A DNA stretch of 64,000 nt from Scolanthus callimorphus (GCA_033964015.1 CM066923.1:5569978-5633977), one strand, 5' to 3'; positions 29,201-41,400 are shown, counted from the first letter of the stretch. The notes: generated by a model not told the origin, from the sequence alone. Numbers and translations are program-made.

Positions 29201-30233
29201 ATGACGTCGGTCATCATGTATTTTATGGTCCTATGTTCACAGTTCTGTTCACTGTTCTACAGTGACGATACTGGTCTGCTTTTACATAATCATTAAAGGT
29301 ATACAGGAACTGCAAGCGCGAAAAGTGAACTTCCTCACATATATTTCCTAGGAGCCGTGTAAGCTGGCAAATATGTTCTGGTGTTCCATATTTCAGGTCT
29401 ATTGTGATGTAGAATCAAGTACCAAGAAATGGACCCTGATTGCGAGATTCTCAAATGCGGATGCCAAGAACTGGATCTCTAGTGGAACCTGGTGGTACAC
29501 AAAGACCTCCGCACAAGGCTCTACAACTAGCTGGTCAGCTAACACAGATATGATCTCGCCTGCGTTCTGGCTCGTGAAGGGACAAGAGTTCAAGCTGACA
29601 CAGACCAACGATTCCTCTCACACACCACTCCTTGTGACCAATGGAAGTTGTCTCGCTGCTCAGGTATAGGAAACCATTCAGAAAGAATAATTATGGTCCC
29701 CTTTTTGCTCAGAAAATGGTAGCATTTCTCGCATTTTGTTTTTTTTGTTTTTATCTATTTATTTATTTATTCTTTGTATCTTTCCTTCTCGGTTATCCAT
29801 CCATTTTAGACACCCAACTAAACGTCACCTGATTAATGCAAATTATATTTCACAGACATTCCGTGAAAAGATCGCAAGCTATGGAAACTTCTCAAGCACT
29901 GTCTGGGCAAGTAACAAATGTCATGATAGATGCAGTGTGCAGTTTGGCGGAGAGTACCGCTATGCGCATGGATTTCAGCAAGCTAACTGCAGCAGTAGCA
30001 TGCAGGCTGCTTATAATATTGGGTTCTGGTGTGACTGGGGCTCTGGAGATGGAGCGGTGATGATGATAGGCGGAGGGGGAAATGACTGCGAAAGAGCAGA
30101 TCACGGTATAGCGATAACAGAGGAGAATGCATCCAAGTTTGGCAGTGGAATGGGACATGACTTTGGCAGTGAGACACCTTCGGCTTCTAGACTCACTAAT
30201 TTGTACAGCCTGAATCTTTGGGTTGGTGGTTAG
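20272..30233 (+). CDS. Gene B: secreted PAN-like / multi-EGF / fibrinogen-like protein, 13 exons
   Basis: Coding exons: 20272-20589, 23654-23768, 24662-24775, 24907-25020, 25269-25382, 25493-25606, 26198-26311, 26426-26539, 26680-26793, 26902-27015, 27227-27273, 29397-29663, 29856-30233; total 2037 nt (678 aa) with no frame break. It starts with a signal peptide ([16 protein letters not shown]) and a PAN-like region ([10 protein letters not shown]). One divergent EGF follows, then eight nearly identical 38-residue Ca-binding EGFs, each an exon of exactly 114 nt with phase-1 borders (core [19 protein letters not shown]). A short linker exon leads to a fibrinogen/intelectin-like domain ([34 protein letters not shown]). 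Gene A is its tandem paralogue with only two Ca-binding EGFs and a longer linker exon. A further EGF exon between 25606 and 26198 is broken. The gene lies on the strand opposite to NIT2 and inside its presumed intron. Function is unknown; adhesion, lectin or matrix roles are inferred. Confidence 0.85.
22930..23230. repeat. Foldback repeat in gene B intron 1
   Basis: An inner palindrome at 23027-23145 pairs GTGAGCCAATCATATCC with GGATATGATTGGCTCAC. Outer arms (GGCAGTTGGATTTTC at 22981; GAAAACCCAACTGCC at 23164) extend it. Related pieces lie at 45600-45710 and 62425-62500. Confidence 0.75.
25681..26095 (+). pseudogene. EGF exon of gene B destroyed by a MITE
   Basis: 25681-25745 matches the middle of an EGF exon (GAGGAACATGCACTGATCAC and on), but the first half and its acceptor are missing. 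26073-26095 matches the exon end (GGGGAATAACTGTCAAACAA plus donor GTAAG). Between them sits a copy of the CTCGTACCCAGAGCC MITE family. It cannot be spliced as an EGF module and is expected to be skipped. Confidence 0.85.
25746..26071. mobile_element. MITE inserted in a gene B EGF exon
   Basis: CACAGAGCCTGTCATCTTTT and CCAGCGGCAAGATTACGGGC at the left mirror GTATCTTGCCGCTGGCC and GACGGGCTCTGGATAAGAG at the right. This is the same family as 18670-18985, more diverged, with a G tract at 25802-25815. Confidence 0.8.
27330..27460. repeat. Dispersed repeat, inverted copy at 12030-12118
   Basis: GGCGCAATAGAGCATGCGTG, ATGTTGGGAGAGACACGAGA and CGAGCCGCA are the reverse complement of sequence at 12030-12118. 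It lies in the long intron before the fibrinogen-like exons of gene B. Confidence 0.75.
28165..28570. repeat. Palindromic MITE followed by ATCGAT-rich tract
   Basis: 28165-28315 folds back (GACGGTGGCTTGAAGATATG against CATATCTTCGCGCCACCGTG; loop arms AACAATATTTTAC/GTAAAATATTGTT). It is followed at 28320-28570 by degenerate AT-rich units of ATCGATTTTTATCGA, AATCATTTACA and CTCGATA type without a strict period. Confidence 0.7.
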
Positions 30234-31269
30234 CTACCAAAAAGATGTCTTAAATATAATTCATGAAGAGTTCATAATTCAGGACAAAGTATGATTTTGT
30301 GTTTGTAATGATAAACACATTTCTGAAAAGTTTGAAAAACGTCTATTTTCAGGAAGAAGGAAAAACACTTTATGAGCTTTTATAAACTCATTGTGTACCA
30401 CTACCAGGGTTTGTACGCTTTCTGAATGACAAAAATCCAGGATTTTTTTTTTCCAGGAGGCATTTAGGTTTTTTTCCAGGAGTTTTTTGGGGGGTAAAAA
30501 TGCCTCCCCCCAAAAAAAAATACACACTTTAAAAAAGGAAGCTGCTTTACTTTATTGGGCCGATAACGGCAATTTACATTGTTCTATTCACTCTTGTTGC
30601 AGTATGATAACAGTGCTAATGTCATTATTTGCAGCCCAAAATAAGATTCGCGAAACTGACTCATTCAACGTACAACGTCAACGTACAAAACCTGTATACT
30701 ACTGGAATGGAATGTGTGAAATGCATGTACTGCATGCTATAGGGAGCTCAACATTGTAGAATACATATTAAGAAAAACCTTTCAGACTTGTTACAGAGAG
30801 GGAAAAAAGATAGTAGGAATGTCACCGCAGAAGGTCTTTTCAAAGAGAAGATCTTTATTTTAGAAGTAGAATTGCAGGAGAAACAATAGGGGTTGCATTA
30901 TTAGAGTGTAGGGACCAACATTGCAACCATAAATGGTCGGAAATGGTGACTAGATTTAGGGCTTGGAGAGCAAAAATTTTAAACTACTTGCAACTTTCCT
31001 TTCCAGTCTGTAGGTTTTTACAAATGTCTGAAAATAAGCTCTTCGCAGCATTCATAAGGACGGCGACCAGTTCTATCATATCTACTGTTTGGCGACTAGA
31101 TTCCTTTATTTAGGCATCAATGGGACCTCTCAAAATTTAATGATGGGCCCTCGAATGGGTGGTGCAAGGTTTAATCTTTGTGGGAGTACAATATTTCCTG
31201 GGAAATTTCCTGACAGGGGTGTGCAAAACAAAGGATTTCATGTGATAAGATTTCTCATGTGATAAGCTG

Positions 31270-31575
31270 TGGCGCGGGGGTGCTCGTCGTATCTTTTAGG
31301 GGTTTAAATTGGAGTTCCAGGTATCTTTTAGGGTTTAAGTGAAAAAAAAAAAACAATTTTCCCAAAAAATGGTATCTTTTAGTGTGTTAGAGAGACGCTA
31401 GTGCTGGTACTTGTTGTTTCTTGCGCAACCATGGCTGGAACTCGAGAGCCATGTTGAAAATGGTTTCTTTTAGGGGTTAAAATTCTGGTCGACCACACCT
31501 AGATTGGTATCTTTTAGGGTTGCAATTTTATTTTCCCGACGAGCAACCCCGCCCGATGACATATGGGAGTCCCCC
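31270..31575. mobile_element. MITE of the GACGAGCACCCCCG family, left end truncated
   Basis: GCGGGGGTGCTCGTCGTATC at about 31275 is inverted as CCCGACGAGCAACCCCGCCC ending near 31552. Repeats of GGTATCTTTTAGGG(G)TT fill the arms. It lies between gene B and the NIT2 exon at 31854. Confidence 0.65.
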
Positions 31576-31853
31576 CCCTGGAGTTCTCCCTTTTGTCAAT
31601 GTTGTATGTCTTAGATGCCACATATTGTACATACTAACAAGGAACATCATGAGACAGATGGTCTGGAGTTTTAACCTGCACCGTCCAACCATAGACTTTT
31701 TGCCAGTCTGAGCTTTCTGTTAGCATGAATATTGTTGCTCTTACAATTGCCAGCCTTGTAGTGAGTACTGATACAAATTATCTACCAGTATGTTAAATAT
31801 TGAGCTTCACTCTTTGCACAGGTATACAACATACAATGATTATTGTTACTTAC

Positions 31854-34800
31854 CGGTATCAAACACTGTTAGCTCATTACCAGGTGAAAGAACCTCAGAT
31901 TCTTGGAAGCGAATTTTACCAGGAACGTCAATATCAAATAAATGAACCTGTTGAGAAAAAGAAGAGAAAAAACCTTTAGGACTTCTTTTGACTTTTTCAT
32001 TTTCACTGTGCAATGTATAATATAAAACTACACACTGTTTCTATTAAAATTTGGGAGATTTACCAAGCAGTGAATCATACCTCATTATTCAAAATAAACC
32101 CTAAAAATACCCAAAAACATGTTGGCTCTATAAAAGTAAAGGTGTCAATGTTGCTTGGTTTCTTGCTAATTGTGATACTTCCACGATGATTGCAGTACTA
32201 ATCTGAGAAAAACATGTTCTCGTTCAATTTTTTGGAGTTTTCTACCCCTAAAAAATACTAATTCTTTCCTGTCCTTGTTTTCTCTCTGAAAACCTTTAAC
32301 AATACCTCAATCCCAATTTTAACCCCTAAAAATGACAAGCACCTTATCATGTCAACATGGGAAGACCCCCACCACCACCACCACTGGGATAATAATATGC
32401 TTTCCTTATGGTGCTGTAGGCTATCTGGGCATAGCGATTATTTTGCTCACCCCTTCCCCCTGACAACATGTTTCCTACAACTAAAGATGTCTAGCAAACA
32501 TCTCTGCTCACTTTTCTGTGTTTTCCTAAAGGTTCCCTGAAGGACCATAAGAAAGGGAAGTATTAAACAGCTTGCCAGATGATCCCTCTCTGGTATGGAG
32601 CCCCCAATTATATATGTCTCTGTTTCCTTGGCAACAGTTGCTAGACACTCAGAACTCTCCCCAGGGATCTCCTCTGCATATTTGTCAAAGTACTGGGTTC
32701 CATAGGGGGAGTTGAAACATTCCTGAAACAAAGATAGGTATTGAAAATGAAAATATTATAACTTGATACATGATACATGGACCTAGGTACATCCCCTTCA
32801 GGAGTGTAGCCAGAGGGGAACACAAGGGACCCAGACCCTCTTCATTGAAACACTAAAAAAAAAGTAAACATGTAAAACATGTGTGGAAAAATTTGCTTTA
32901 CAACTACAACTTACAGGTAAGGCCACAATCTTGGCCCCAGCTGCGGCAGCCTCTTTGATCTTCTCCTTTGCTCTTAAAAGATTCTGTGCTTTATTTGCGG
33001 TTACTGCAAGCTGCACAAGGGCAATTCGGAAAACTGAAAAATAGGCAGGCATAAGATAACTTTTGCAGTATTAAAATTTACCCTCAAAATGCTTCTACAT
33101 GTACATTGTTGACTTCATTGATTGCAACATCGAAATGACACTGTGCAAGTTTAACAAAACATAAACAAAAAAAACAAATAAATAATTATATATGTGATAT
33201 CAGAGCAACATAAAATTCCCTAAATACACCTTTTTTTCCAAAATGGCTGACTGGCCCTTGATGTCTGATTCTCATGAAATTATTATTTTAATTTATTTAC
33301 TCAGACCCCGTTCACACGAGACCGGTACAAAACCGGACCGGTACAATTCTGGTACGGTACCGTCGCGCGTTCACACAGGGGCTGCGGTACCGGACCGATT
33401 TTCGCACGGCTAGGCCGTGTGAACACTGTTGCAAAACGTGCCAGAATTGTACCGGTACCGTATGAACAGGCGGTTACCCCGTACCAGAATTGTACCGGTC
33501 CGGTTTTGTACCGGTCCCGTGTGAACGGGGTCTCAAGCTCAGAGACAAAAGCATTTATTTCATGAGTGAGGCAAAAAGGGCCAATGGAACAAAAACTCAC
33601 CATTTTGGAAAACGGTGTATAGGTAATATGTGTCTACAATTGTCCTTAGGCAAAAGCTGTACTTAAGTTATAATTGTGTCACATGATGGTTGTAGTGGAA
33701 TGAACTTCATAGGATGTGATAAGTTAGCGTGTTTTAATAACAGATTGGTGATTTACATATGATGGATGGTTACTGCTGCCTCATTGTGCAGGGTTTTGTG
33801 TAGCCAGAGTAATCTTGTTAGGCCAAGTGAATGAAAGTCATAGATTTGCGTCCGGACAATTTTTAAAACACACAAGGCTTTTGTTTTATTTTTTATTATT
33901 TTACTTTACAGTGTCTTTCAGTCGTTTCAGGCAGTTCCAGTTGATGTATCATTAATGCAGAACTATGATAAACATAGTAGTACTGTACTGCTAAGCCACT
34001 CAGTTAAACCTATGCTCTGCAGTCTCTGTTACATAGGGGCTGTGGAGCTCAATGAAAAGTGGTAGAGCTAAATTTTCAATAATGGGACATGCATTTTCAT
34101 AGTCACTTTACCATAGCATAGTGCATAGTGTAAAACTTTGGAACTTATTTTTTCACGACAAAGTGTCATTTTGTAAAAACTAATGACTTTTTGGTAAAAT
34201 AATGAAAATTTTCGCAAATCTATGACTTTCATTCCCTTGGCCTTACAGATCCAGTGGCGGATCCTGGAGTGGTACAGGGGGTGACTAGTCACCCCCCTTT
34301 CTGAACTCATTTCTCACATATCCTTGTAACAGTCACCCCCCTTTTTTCTCGCATGTGCAGTAAAACCTTTGTAATAGTCACCCCCCTTGTAAAATTCTAG
34401 GATCTGCCACTGCAGATCTCCTGCTCTGTTCTAGGTTGGTCACTTCAAGTGCTCTAGATCCTCTGGACATGCTGCCCTCAGAGCTCTACATGTACCTCCG
34501 TGTAAAAAACTTGTGTATTGTTCACGAGTTGCGTTACAAAGCCTCTTTTGTTTTTAGTATAACGAATCATGATGAAACAATAACTGAACGCAATGGTGTC
34601 CTCTGGGAATGGTTCTTACACGGAGTGTCGTGTGGGCAGTCGAGGGAGTACTTCATCATTTTAGGTTAAGAATATGTGCTTCCCGGGGGGGACTCCCAAT
34701 ATTTTAGACGGGGGTGCTCGTCGGGAAAATTGATTTTGACCCTAAGGGATAGCAAAATGGGTGTGGCAGACAGCAAATTTACCCCTAACAGAAAGCAAAT

Positions 34801-35272
34801 TTGGCGTAGCGACCGCCGAATTTACCCCTAAAAGATAGCAAATTTGGCAGGTCAAAACAAATAAAAGCGAATTTTAGGTCTTTTAGGGTTTTCAACCAAG
34901 TTTCCTTTGTAAATATCGGTTCTGGTGTCAGTACCAATATATTTCTGGGCAACGATTGGTCTGAGACTCCCCTAAGGGATAGGGCTGATTTTAAACACCC
35001 CTAAGAGATAGCACGTCTGTCATTTTATACCCTAAGGGATAGGACGAGCACCCCCGTCTGAAAATATGAGGAGTCCCCCCCCCCGGGATATGCTTTGGCT
35101 TTCACTTCCTCAGGGCACAGATGGAGGTTCTTCTCCACGAAGCCCAACGTCCTGTTTGCTTTGTGTTTATATTTTGCGTTTCAATTTTAATTGTGACTGC
35201 AAATTTTCCCTGAAATCCCTGCAAAAACAAAATAATTCCATCTCCGCAAAATCTCTTACCTGAGGTCGCCAT
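31854..35272 (-). CDS. NIT2: NIT2-like omega-amidase, 5' half (4 exons)
   Basis: Minus-strand exons: 35272-35260 (MATS plus one base), 33033-32915 ([20 protein letters not shown] ... [12 protein letters not shown]), 32722-32512 ([20 protein letters not shown] ... [10 protein letters not shown]) and 31947-31854 ([15 protein letters not shown] ... [12 protein letters not shown]). They align colinearly with NIT2. The general-base Glu (ECFNSPYG) and the catalytic Lys region (GKHRKVHLFD) are present. The 32722-32512 exon shows two single-base losses, at the GG of CTGGCAAG (+ 32575) and the TTT of CCTTTAGG (+ 32528), after which the conserved residues fall in frame. The following exon with the nucleophile Cys was not found; candidate later exons lie 13 kb away beyond gene B. 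Confidence is high that these are NIT2 exons, lower that one intact gene spans both halves. Confidence 0.82.
33304..33532. mobile_element. 229-bp MITE with ~50-bp near-perfect inverted ends
   Basis: GACCCCGTTCACACGAGACC at 33304 continues for about 50 bp and is inverted at the right end with one mismatch (GGACCGG for GAGACCGG). TCA flanks both sides (33301-33303, 33533-33535), a likely 3-bp target duplication. Internal GTACCGG/CCGGTAC motifs repeat. Intronic to NIT2. Confidence 0.88.
34252..34412. mobile_element. 161-bp MITE, CAGTGGCGGATCC ends, 6-bp target duplication
   Basis: CAGTGGCGGATCCT at 34252 is inverted as AGGATCTGCCACTG ending at 34412, flanked by CAGATC on both sides (34246-34251 and 34413-34418). 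GTCACCCCCCTTT recurs three times inside. Related CAGGGGCGGATCCAG ends are at 60044 and 40320. Confidence 0.85.
34682..35087. mobile_element. 406-bp hAT-like MITE with 8-bp target duplication
   Basis: The ends CCCGGGGGGGACTCCCAATA and the inverted GAGGAGTCCCCC..CCCGGG bound the element; ATGTGCTT (34674-34681) and ATATGCTT (35088-35095) flank it, matching at 7 of 8 positions. Inside are repeats of CCC(C)TAAGGGATAG / TAAAAGATAGCAAATTTGG. It lies in NIT2 intron 1, about 170 bp from exon 1. Confidence 0.85.
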
Positions 35273-35474
35273 ATTGAATATGGTGCTTCCACCAAATAAG
35301 GTAATGATACCCATATTTGGAGTTTAAAATCGCCGATCTGGTCACGTGTTTTATGTGCGAAAACCGCGCGCGAAAACAGCAAGAAGCAAGATCAAAGACA
35401 AGATAACACGGATTTGGTGGCGAAGACTTGGAGAAATTTGTAGTACATACTGGCATGATTTGTATGCGATTGCA
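35273..35474. promoter_or_regulatory. Divergent NIT2/CHEK1 promoter region
   Basis: The ATG of NIT2 (minus, 35272-35270) and of CHEK1 (plus, 35475-35477) are separated by 202 bp. The interval has CACGTG-like GTCACGTG at 35341 and a GC-rich GAAAACCGCGCGCGAAAAC at 35361 that resembles an E2F-type site. No TATA box is obvious. A shared bidirectional promoter is inferred from spacing. Confidence 0.65.
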
Positions 35475-38400
35475 ATGGCACCGTTTGTAGAAGGTTGGGA
35501 CTTCATTGAAGTGCTTGGGGAAGGAGCTTTTGGAGAGTAAGTAAATAACTATCGACAAAATTTCTCTTCGTTGACGAAAGCACATGGTTGCTTGCCACGT
35601 CTGGGGTTGATTTAACTTACTACTGATGTTTTTCGGTTCGTTTGCCGGTTCTTTTCGGCAGAGTGAAGCTTGCAGTTAATCGACAAACACAAGAAGCTAT
35701 TGCTGTTAAGGTTATAGATATCGATCGAGTGAAGAAAGCAGGCAATCAGTCGGGAACAACATCCAAGATGACATTAGAAAGGAGGTGAGAGATTGCACAA
35801 GTTGAATGGAGGTTTTACGACCTTCGTTTTTAGTGCCACATTCGTTCATGGCCTATATCATACTTGATAGTAAGCTTAATAATGCTGGGACGTTTTCTTC
35901 GCAAATGTGTGAGATTGGACGACGGCCTTGAATGACGGAATGTTGTAATAAAGCGTCTTTGTTTTGGCCAATTAAATCGAGCATACCGAGACTGATGGAA
36001 TTCATTTCAAGGCACTTTTCTATTTTCTTGCTGTCCCCACCCCCCCCCCCCCCCCCCAAAAAAGGCATGGGCACAACACCAAACATCCTGTTGTGTTCCC
36101 ATATGGTAACCAACTTATGGGTAACCAACTGACCAACTGACCCCCACTGCAACTTTTCCAATTCCATTTCCCTCATTGGTATGAACTGACAAATTTGGCA
36201 TATTTAACAAATGTCCCCTGATTTTCCATGGTATGTCTTCGGAATGGTGGAATTGTTGTGGACTCACAAGGCCCAGCAAAAATAAAAACAAAAACAGCAC
36301 ACACGTGCAGCCAAACAGTGTTTTCATTGGTTCTTTTTAGTGCACGCGCTGATGATACTGCTTTCTGCAACAATCAGAATTCAAGAAACGTGTGCATTGT
36401 GGTGTAAATGACAGAGAGGGAGGACATTACCTAAGAAACCTCCCTAGAATTTCCAGTAAAAATCATGTCACAGTGATTTTATGAAAAACTTATTGACCCT
36501 CACCCCAGGAATTTTCATTTTCCTCTGTGGTAGGAATATGGGTCTTCTCAGGAATTCAGAGATGCCAACCAAGATGGTCCAAATCTCCATAGAAATACTC
36601 TGATTTCACAAAGGCAAATATATTTTCTACATCTAAAACACCCAGTTTCCCACATTTTGAAGGTTAGGTTGGCATCTCTGGGAATTACACAATAAGTAAA
36701 AAGCCAAACTTAATATTCTATCATAGATCTGTATTCATCGAATGCTTCAAGATGTCCATGTCATAAAGTTTTATGCCCAAAGAACAGAAGGGAACAAGCA
36801 ATACCTGTTTCTAGAGTATGCTTCTGGTGGTGAACTGTTTGACAGGATAGAGCCAGATGTCGGCATGCCACAAGCAATGGCTCATAAATATTTTAAGCAG
36901 CTTATTGCTGGAGTGGTAAGCATATTAAGACAGGTTATTTGAGAGATTGAGCAATGCATGGCAAAAAATATTGTTAATAAAAAGTTTGATTCCTATTGCC
37001 TTTACTTTGGTGTGATTTTGAAGGTTCCCATGAAAGAAATAAGCAGTGGTAGTTCCGCCCAAAAATTCTCATGGAGACTTGAGAAACTGATTTGTCAAAA
37101 GTTTTCTAAAATAATACAGGAATGTATATTGGTATTGCCATCGGCAAAGATTTTTCATGCTTAATGCAACATTTCTATGAGCTTTTCATTTTATTTCCTC
37201 AGGTTCCCATGAGAATTCTTTGGCGGAATGATCACAGCTTATCACATATATTCATACCTTTCAAAAAATACCAAAACCAAGTCACTTTTTAGTAACAAGA
37301 TTTTTGACCGCTTCATGTTCAAATTGCTTGAAGTTCTACAACAGCCTGTCTTAAACAATTTGTATTGTTACCAGTAGTTATGGTAGTATTTTTATTATGA
37401 ATACTCTAAATCATGCCTAGATCTCTTTGGATTAAAGGTTGCTCATTTTGTTTGAATATGTAGGAATATTTACACAAACAAGGAGTAACACATAGAGATA
37501 TCAAGCCTGAGAATTTACTGCTAGATGTGGACGGTAAGAAGACAATTGCTTACTAAACTCAGAAAATATGCAAATAAATATTTAGAATCCTACTTTTAAT
37601 TGTATTCATTTCTGTAAAGTTCTAAATTCAGGTTTAAGTAAACAAAGTTTCCTTTTACGTAACAGCTTTATTTTATGGTTTCATTGTTTCCCCTTCAGCT
37701 CCATTGTTAAAGAAAGATTTTCGATTAAAGACTCAGATTACTGTTTCTTGTGTTAAGATAATTTAAAGATCACAGATTTTGGGTTCGCTACTGTATTCCG
37801 ACACAAGGGAAGAGAGCGTCTTCTGGCCAAGTGCTGTGGGACACCACCCTATGTTGCCCCAGAGGTAAGGAAACATTTAATAGTGACATTGTTTGTAAAT
37901 TCAGAAAGGGGAATTAAACAATAGAGTGGGGGTCAATACATTGCTTATTTCCCATATACGTAATCACTATATTTTTCCATGAAACATTTTTTTTTTCAAT
38001 TGTGGTAAATGCAAATATTTGTGCTTGTTTCTATTTTTTTCTAGACTGTGAACATAACTTAAATTCATTTTAATTGTGATCAATTCTATAGGTTCTTGGG
38101 AAAAGGATTACAGAGCACAACCAGCAGATATCTGGTCATGTGGAATAGTACTTGTTGCTATGTTAGCTGGAGGTACAGTGCTAGACTATTAAACAATAGG
38201 GATTTTCTGTCTCATGAACTAGTTTACAATCAGACTATGAGTTTGAGTTTTCTATAGAGGCATGTAGTGTCAAGTTGACTATTTGAGTCATAGAAAATAG
38301 AAGAATGAGTAATCCTATTGTTTTAGTAGAAAACCACTAGCATTCTACCTTTGATTTGATACTACCAGTACTTTCGATTTGATGCTAAAACATATTTATT

Positions 38401-41400
38401 TCCATGGTTTGCACTGGGGTTTTGCTACTCACTATCTATTACGTGATAGATAGTAGCAGAGCCAATCAGATTGCAGGATTCATGATATGATAGTATGTGA
38501 GTGGGTAATTCTACTACCATTAATGTTAGTATTTGACATTCACAATGAATATTAGACCAAGAACTTAGTTTGGGGGCTTATATGAAGTTTGAACATCAAA
38601 TTTCCTAGCTACAGTACTTTCCTATGCATTCATGGGGTTTTTGTCATTTTGTTTTTGGTATGCAGAATTACCTTGGGATGAACCAACACAACGGAATAGG
38701 GAATATCAATCATGGATTAATAACAAGATTAATAGAACACCATGGGTAAAGATTGATCCTCTGTCATTAGGTAAATATACCTTTTGTGATTTTGTTGTTG
38801 AATAGTTGTATTTTAATGCTGAAACATTACATTCTAGCCAAAGGAAACACCACAGCCTTGGAAGTATTTGGGATTAGCTTGAAAGTAGTTTAAACGCAAG
38901 CACAGGCCCAAAGCCCAAAAAGCACCAGCATGCTGAACACAACTGACCAATCAGATTTAGGGTGAAAACAATCACATTGTATGGTTCCAGAAAATATCCA
39001 TACCCCCTCCACGGAAGGAGCCCCCCCCCATCCCTCTGGAATTTCCAAGGAAAATACAGTATTTGTATGGAAATGATCAGGTAAATTGACCCCCCACCCC
39101 TCCGGAATTTCCATTGCCCTTCCGTAGGGGGGGGGGGGGGGGAATGGATAATTTCTGGAACCACACATTTGTACAAAATCTGCTCCAATCAATGAGCAGG
39201 CACCATAAAATGATTTTAATAGTAGGAAAATAGCCTGCATAGCTGGTGGTTTTGTGTGTTTTCAGAGAAGATTTCATCGGCACCCAAGAGAAAAGTTCAT
39301 CCTGAGAGGAGATGTTCGATAAATGGTCACGTGAAGAACTGGCCCGAAAAAAGTGTCAAGAAGCACCACGGGGAGGGGAGAGGGCCTCTCTTTCCTGCTC
39401 TCCCCATCCCCTGTGTTGTTTTTGATGTGTTTTTCGGCCCTGCTCTTTGTGTGTCTATTTCTCAAACATCTCGCTCTCCAGGTGAAATATTCTCTCTCGT
39501 CTATGAAATCGTCTCAGAAAACACACAAACCACCAGCTACGCAGCTACGGTAGTAGGGAAAAATTTCAGGATTTCACAACAAATCTGATTGGTAAGTTTA
39601 GTTTAGCATGGTCTGCTTTCTGTGTCTGCACTGTAATAGTAGCTGCTACAATTCTGGAGTTCTGCTGGGTTCTCTTTAATTGGAAATTATTTTTTCTCTA
39701 TAGCTCTACTAAAGAAAATTTAATAGAAAATCCCCAAAGAAGATACACCATAGCACATATTAAAAAAGACAAATGGTTTACAAGGTAAACTTGACACAAA
39801 TTATTTCAATCGATTTTTCTAATAATAGTAAAAAGTAGAATTTTAAATGGTATTAAAGTAAAGCTCCTCCCATATTGTTCTGTAACAGGTCTTTTGCAGT
39901 TACAAGAAGTCCAAGTAATAGTAAGTCTTGACTTTATGAATATTTTCAATTAGTGTAATTACTATAGGTTACTCAGTATAGGCATGATAGGAGGTCCACT
40001 TTTTAAATTTCATATTGTTTTTTTGATCCCAAAAAGATGAGATATTTAAACAAAATTAGAGCAGACATTTTCTTGTTTTTTTTTTAATGTTATTTATTTA
40101 TTTTTTGGGGGGGGTGGGGGAGTTTAGGAAGGCTAGTAAATCATGTTTTGGCATAAAAGGTATTTTTTGGATGAAAAGCCATGGGCATTTTTAGAGGTTG
40201 CGTTTTTAGAGGGGCTGTGTCCCCCTTTCTCTGAAGATATTCCCATGTACTGTATTGCTAATCAAATTTTAGGTTCATCTCACTTAATCTCCATGCTCCC
40301 TCCCTTCTGAACTTCCTGGATCCGCCCCTGAAGCTTTTTTTTTGGGGGGGGGGATGTAAAATATTGAGTACCCACTACCCACTTTCAGGCACTAAGGATG
40401 TTGGTAGGGTGTTGGCTGTTCTCAAACCATTGACTCTTAGGGTAATTATAGACATGCTCTGAGACTCTGCATTCTTTGTGGCCATCCCAAAAGGCCCTCA
40501 CAGCAAAGTGACTTTTGGGGGTATCAGCAGAAAAGGCTCGATTCCCTAGCCTTATAAGTAAACTCTGTTGCTAGCACTTTAGCAAAGTGAGAGCACTGCA
40601 CTCTAAATAGCACTGCAGATTTCACCATGTCTCCATATCTACCGGTAAACCAAGTAGAATAATTATGTGCATTCCTTGTTGTCCCACAGGTTCTCGGTGT
40701 GAAAGCTCGCCATGTGATTCACCGTGTGGCACTGGGCCATTCAAGAGGCAAAGGTCTGAAGCAGACACTCCAATTCTCAAAGAAAAGAAGTATGTCTTGT
40801 CAATATACATACAAAATGTAGCTTTGCCTTATCAACTCCTTCCAATCAAGTGGTTCCACTGTGGAGTTCTACACGTTTTCTGTATTCAGTATAAAGCAAG
40901 AAACACTGGCCGCTTTAAACTATCCTGAAACTAAGTCGTAATTGCAAAAAGAATGGAACAGAATGGTTTTAATTTTTCACGATTTTCGCAATTAGTTAAT
41001 AATTTTGTTTTCCGTGTGTGTGTTACATTGCATTTCGGTGGAGCTTTAGGGGAAGAAAACTACGAGAGATTTTCGATGATTTAGCCGCGCGAAATGCGAG
41101 ACGAGGGCGAAAATGGAGAGAGCTAAACCCATCCATGGGAAAAGCTGAATTTCCCATGGTAGAAGAATAAGAAGTGTTCGGATTTCCCATGGCTATCCAT
41201 GTGAATTCCGAACACGTCCCATGCGTATTCCTGGGAAATCAGCTTAACCCATGGATGGGTTTCTGCAGAAATTCCCGGTTGAAGTTTCCCTTTCTCAATT
41301 TTTTCGATCGTCCCATTCGCTCACACGTTTCTCTGACCTCTGAAACCGACGGAAAAGGCTTACTATGCAGGCTATGTGTTTGTCTTTCTCATTGCCTTCC

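Noticed and set aside
39256..39588. 110-codon open frame on + in CHEK1 intron 7
   Set aside because: It is the interior of a foldback MITE (39234-39547); the reading is repeat-derived and no splice or domain supports it.
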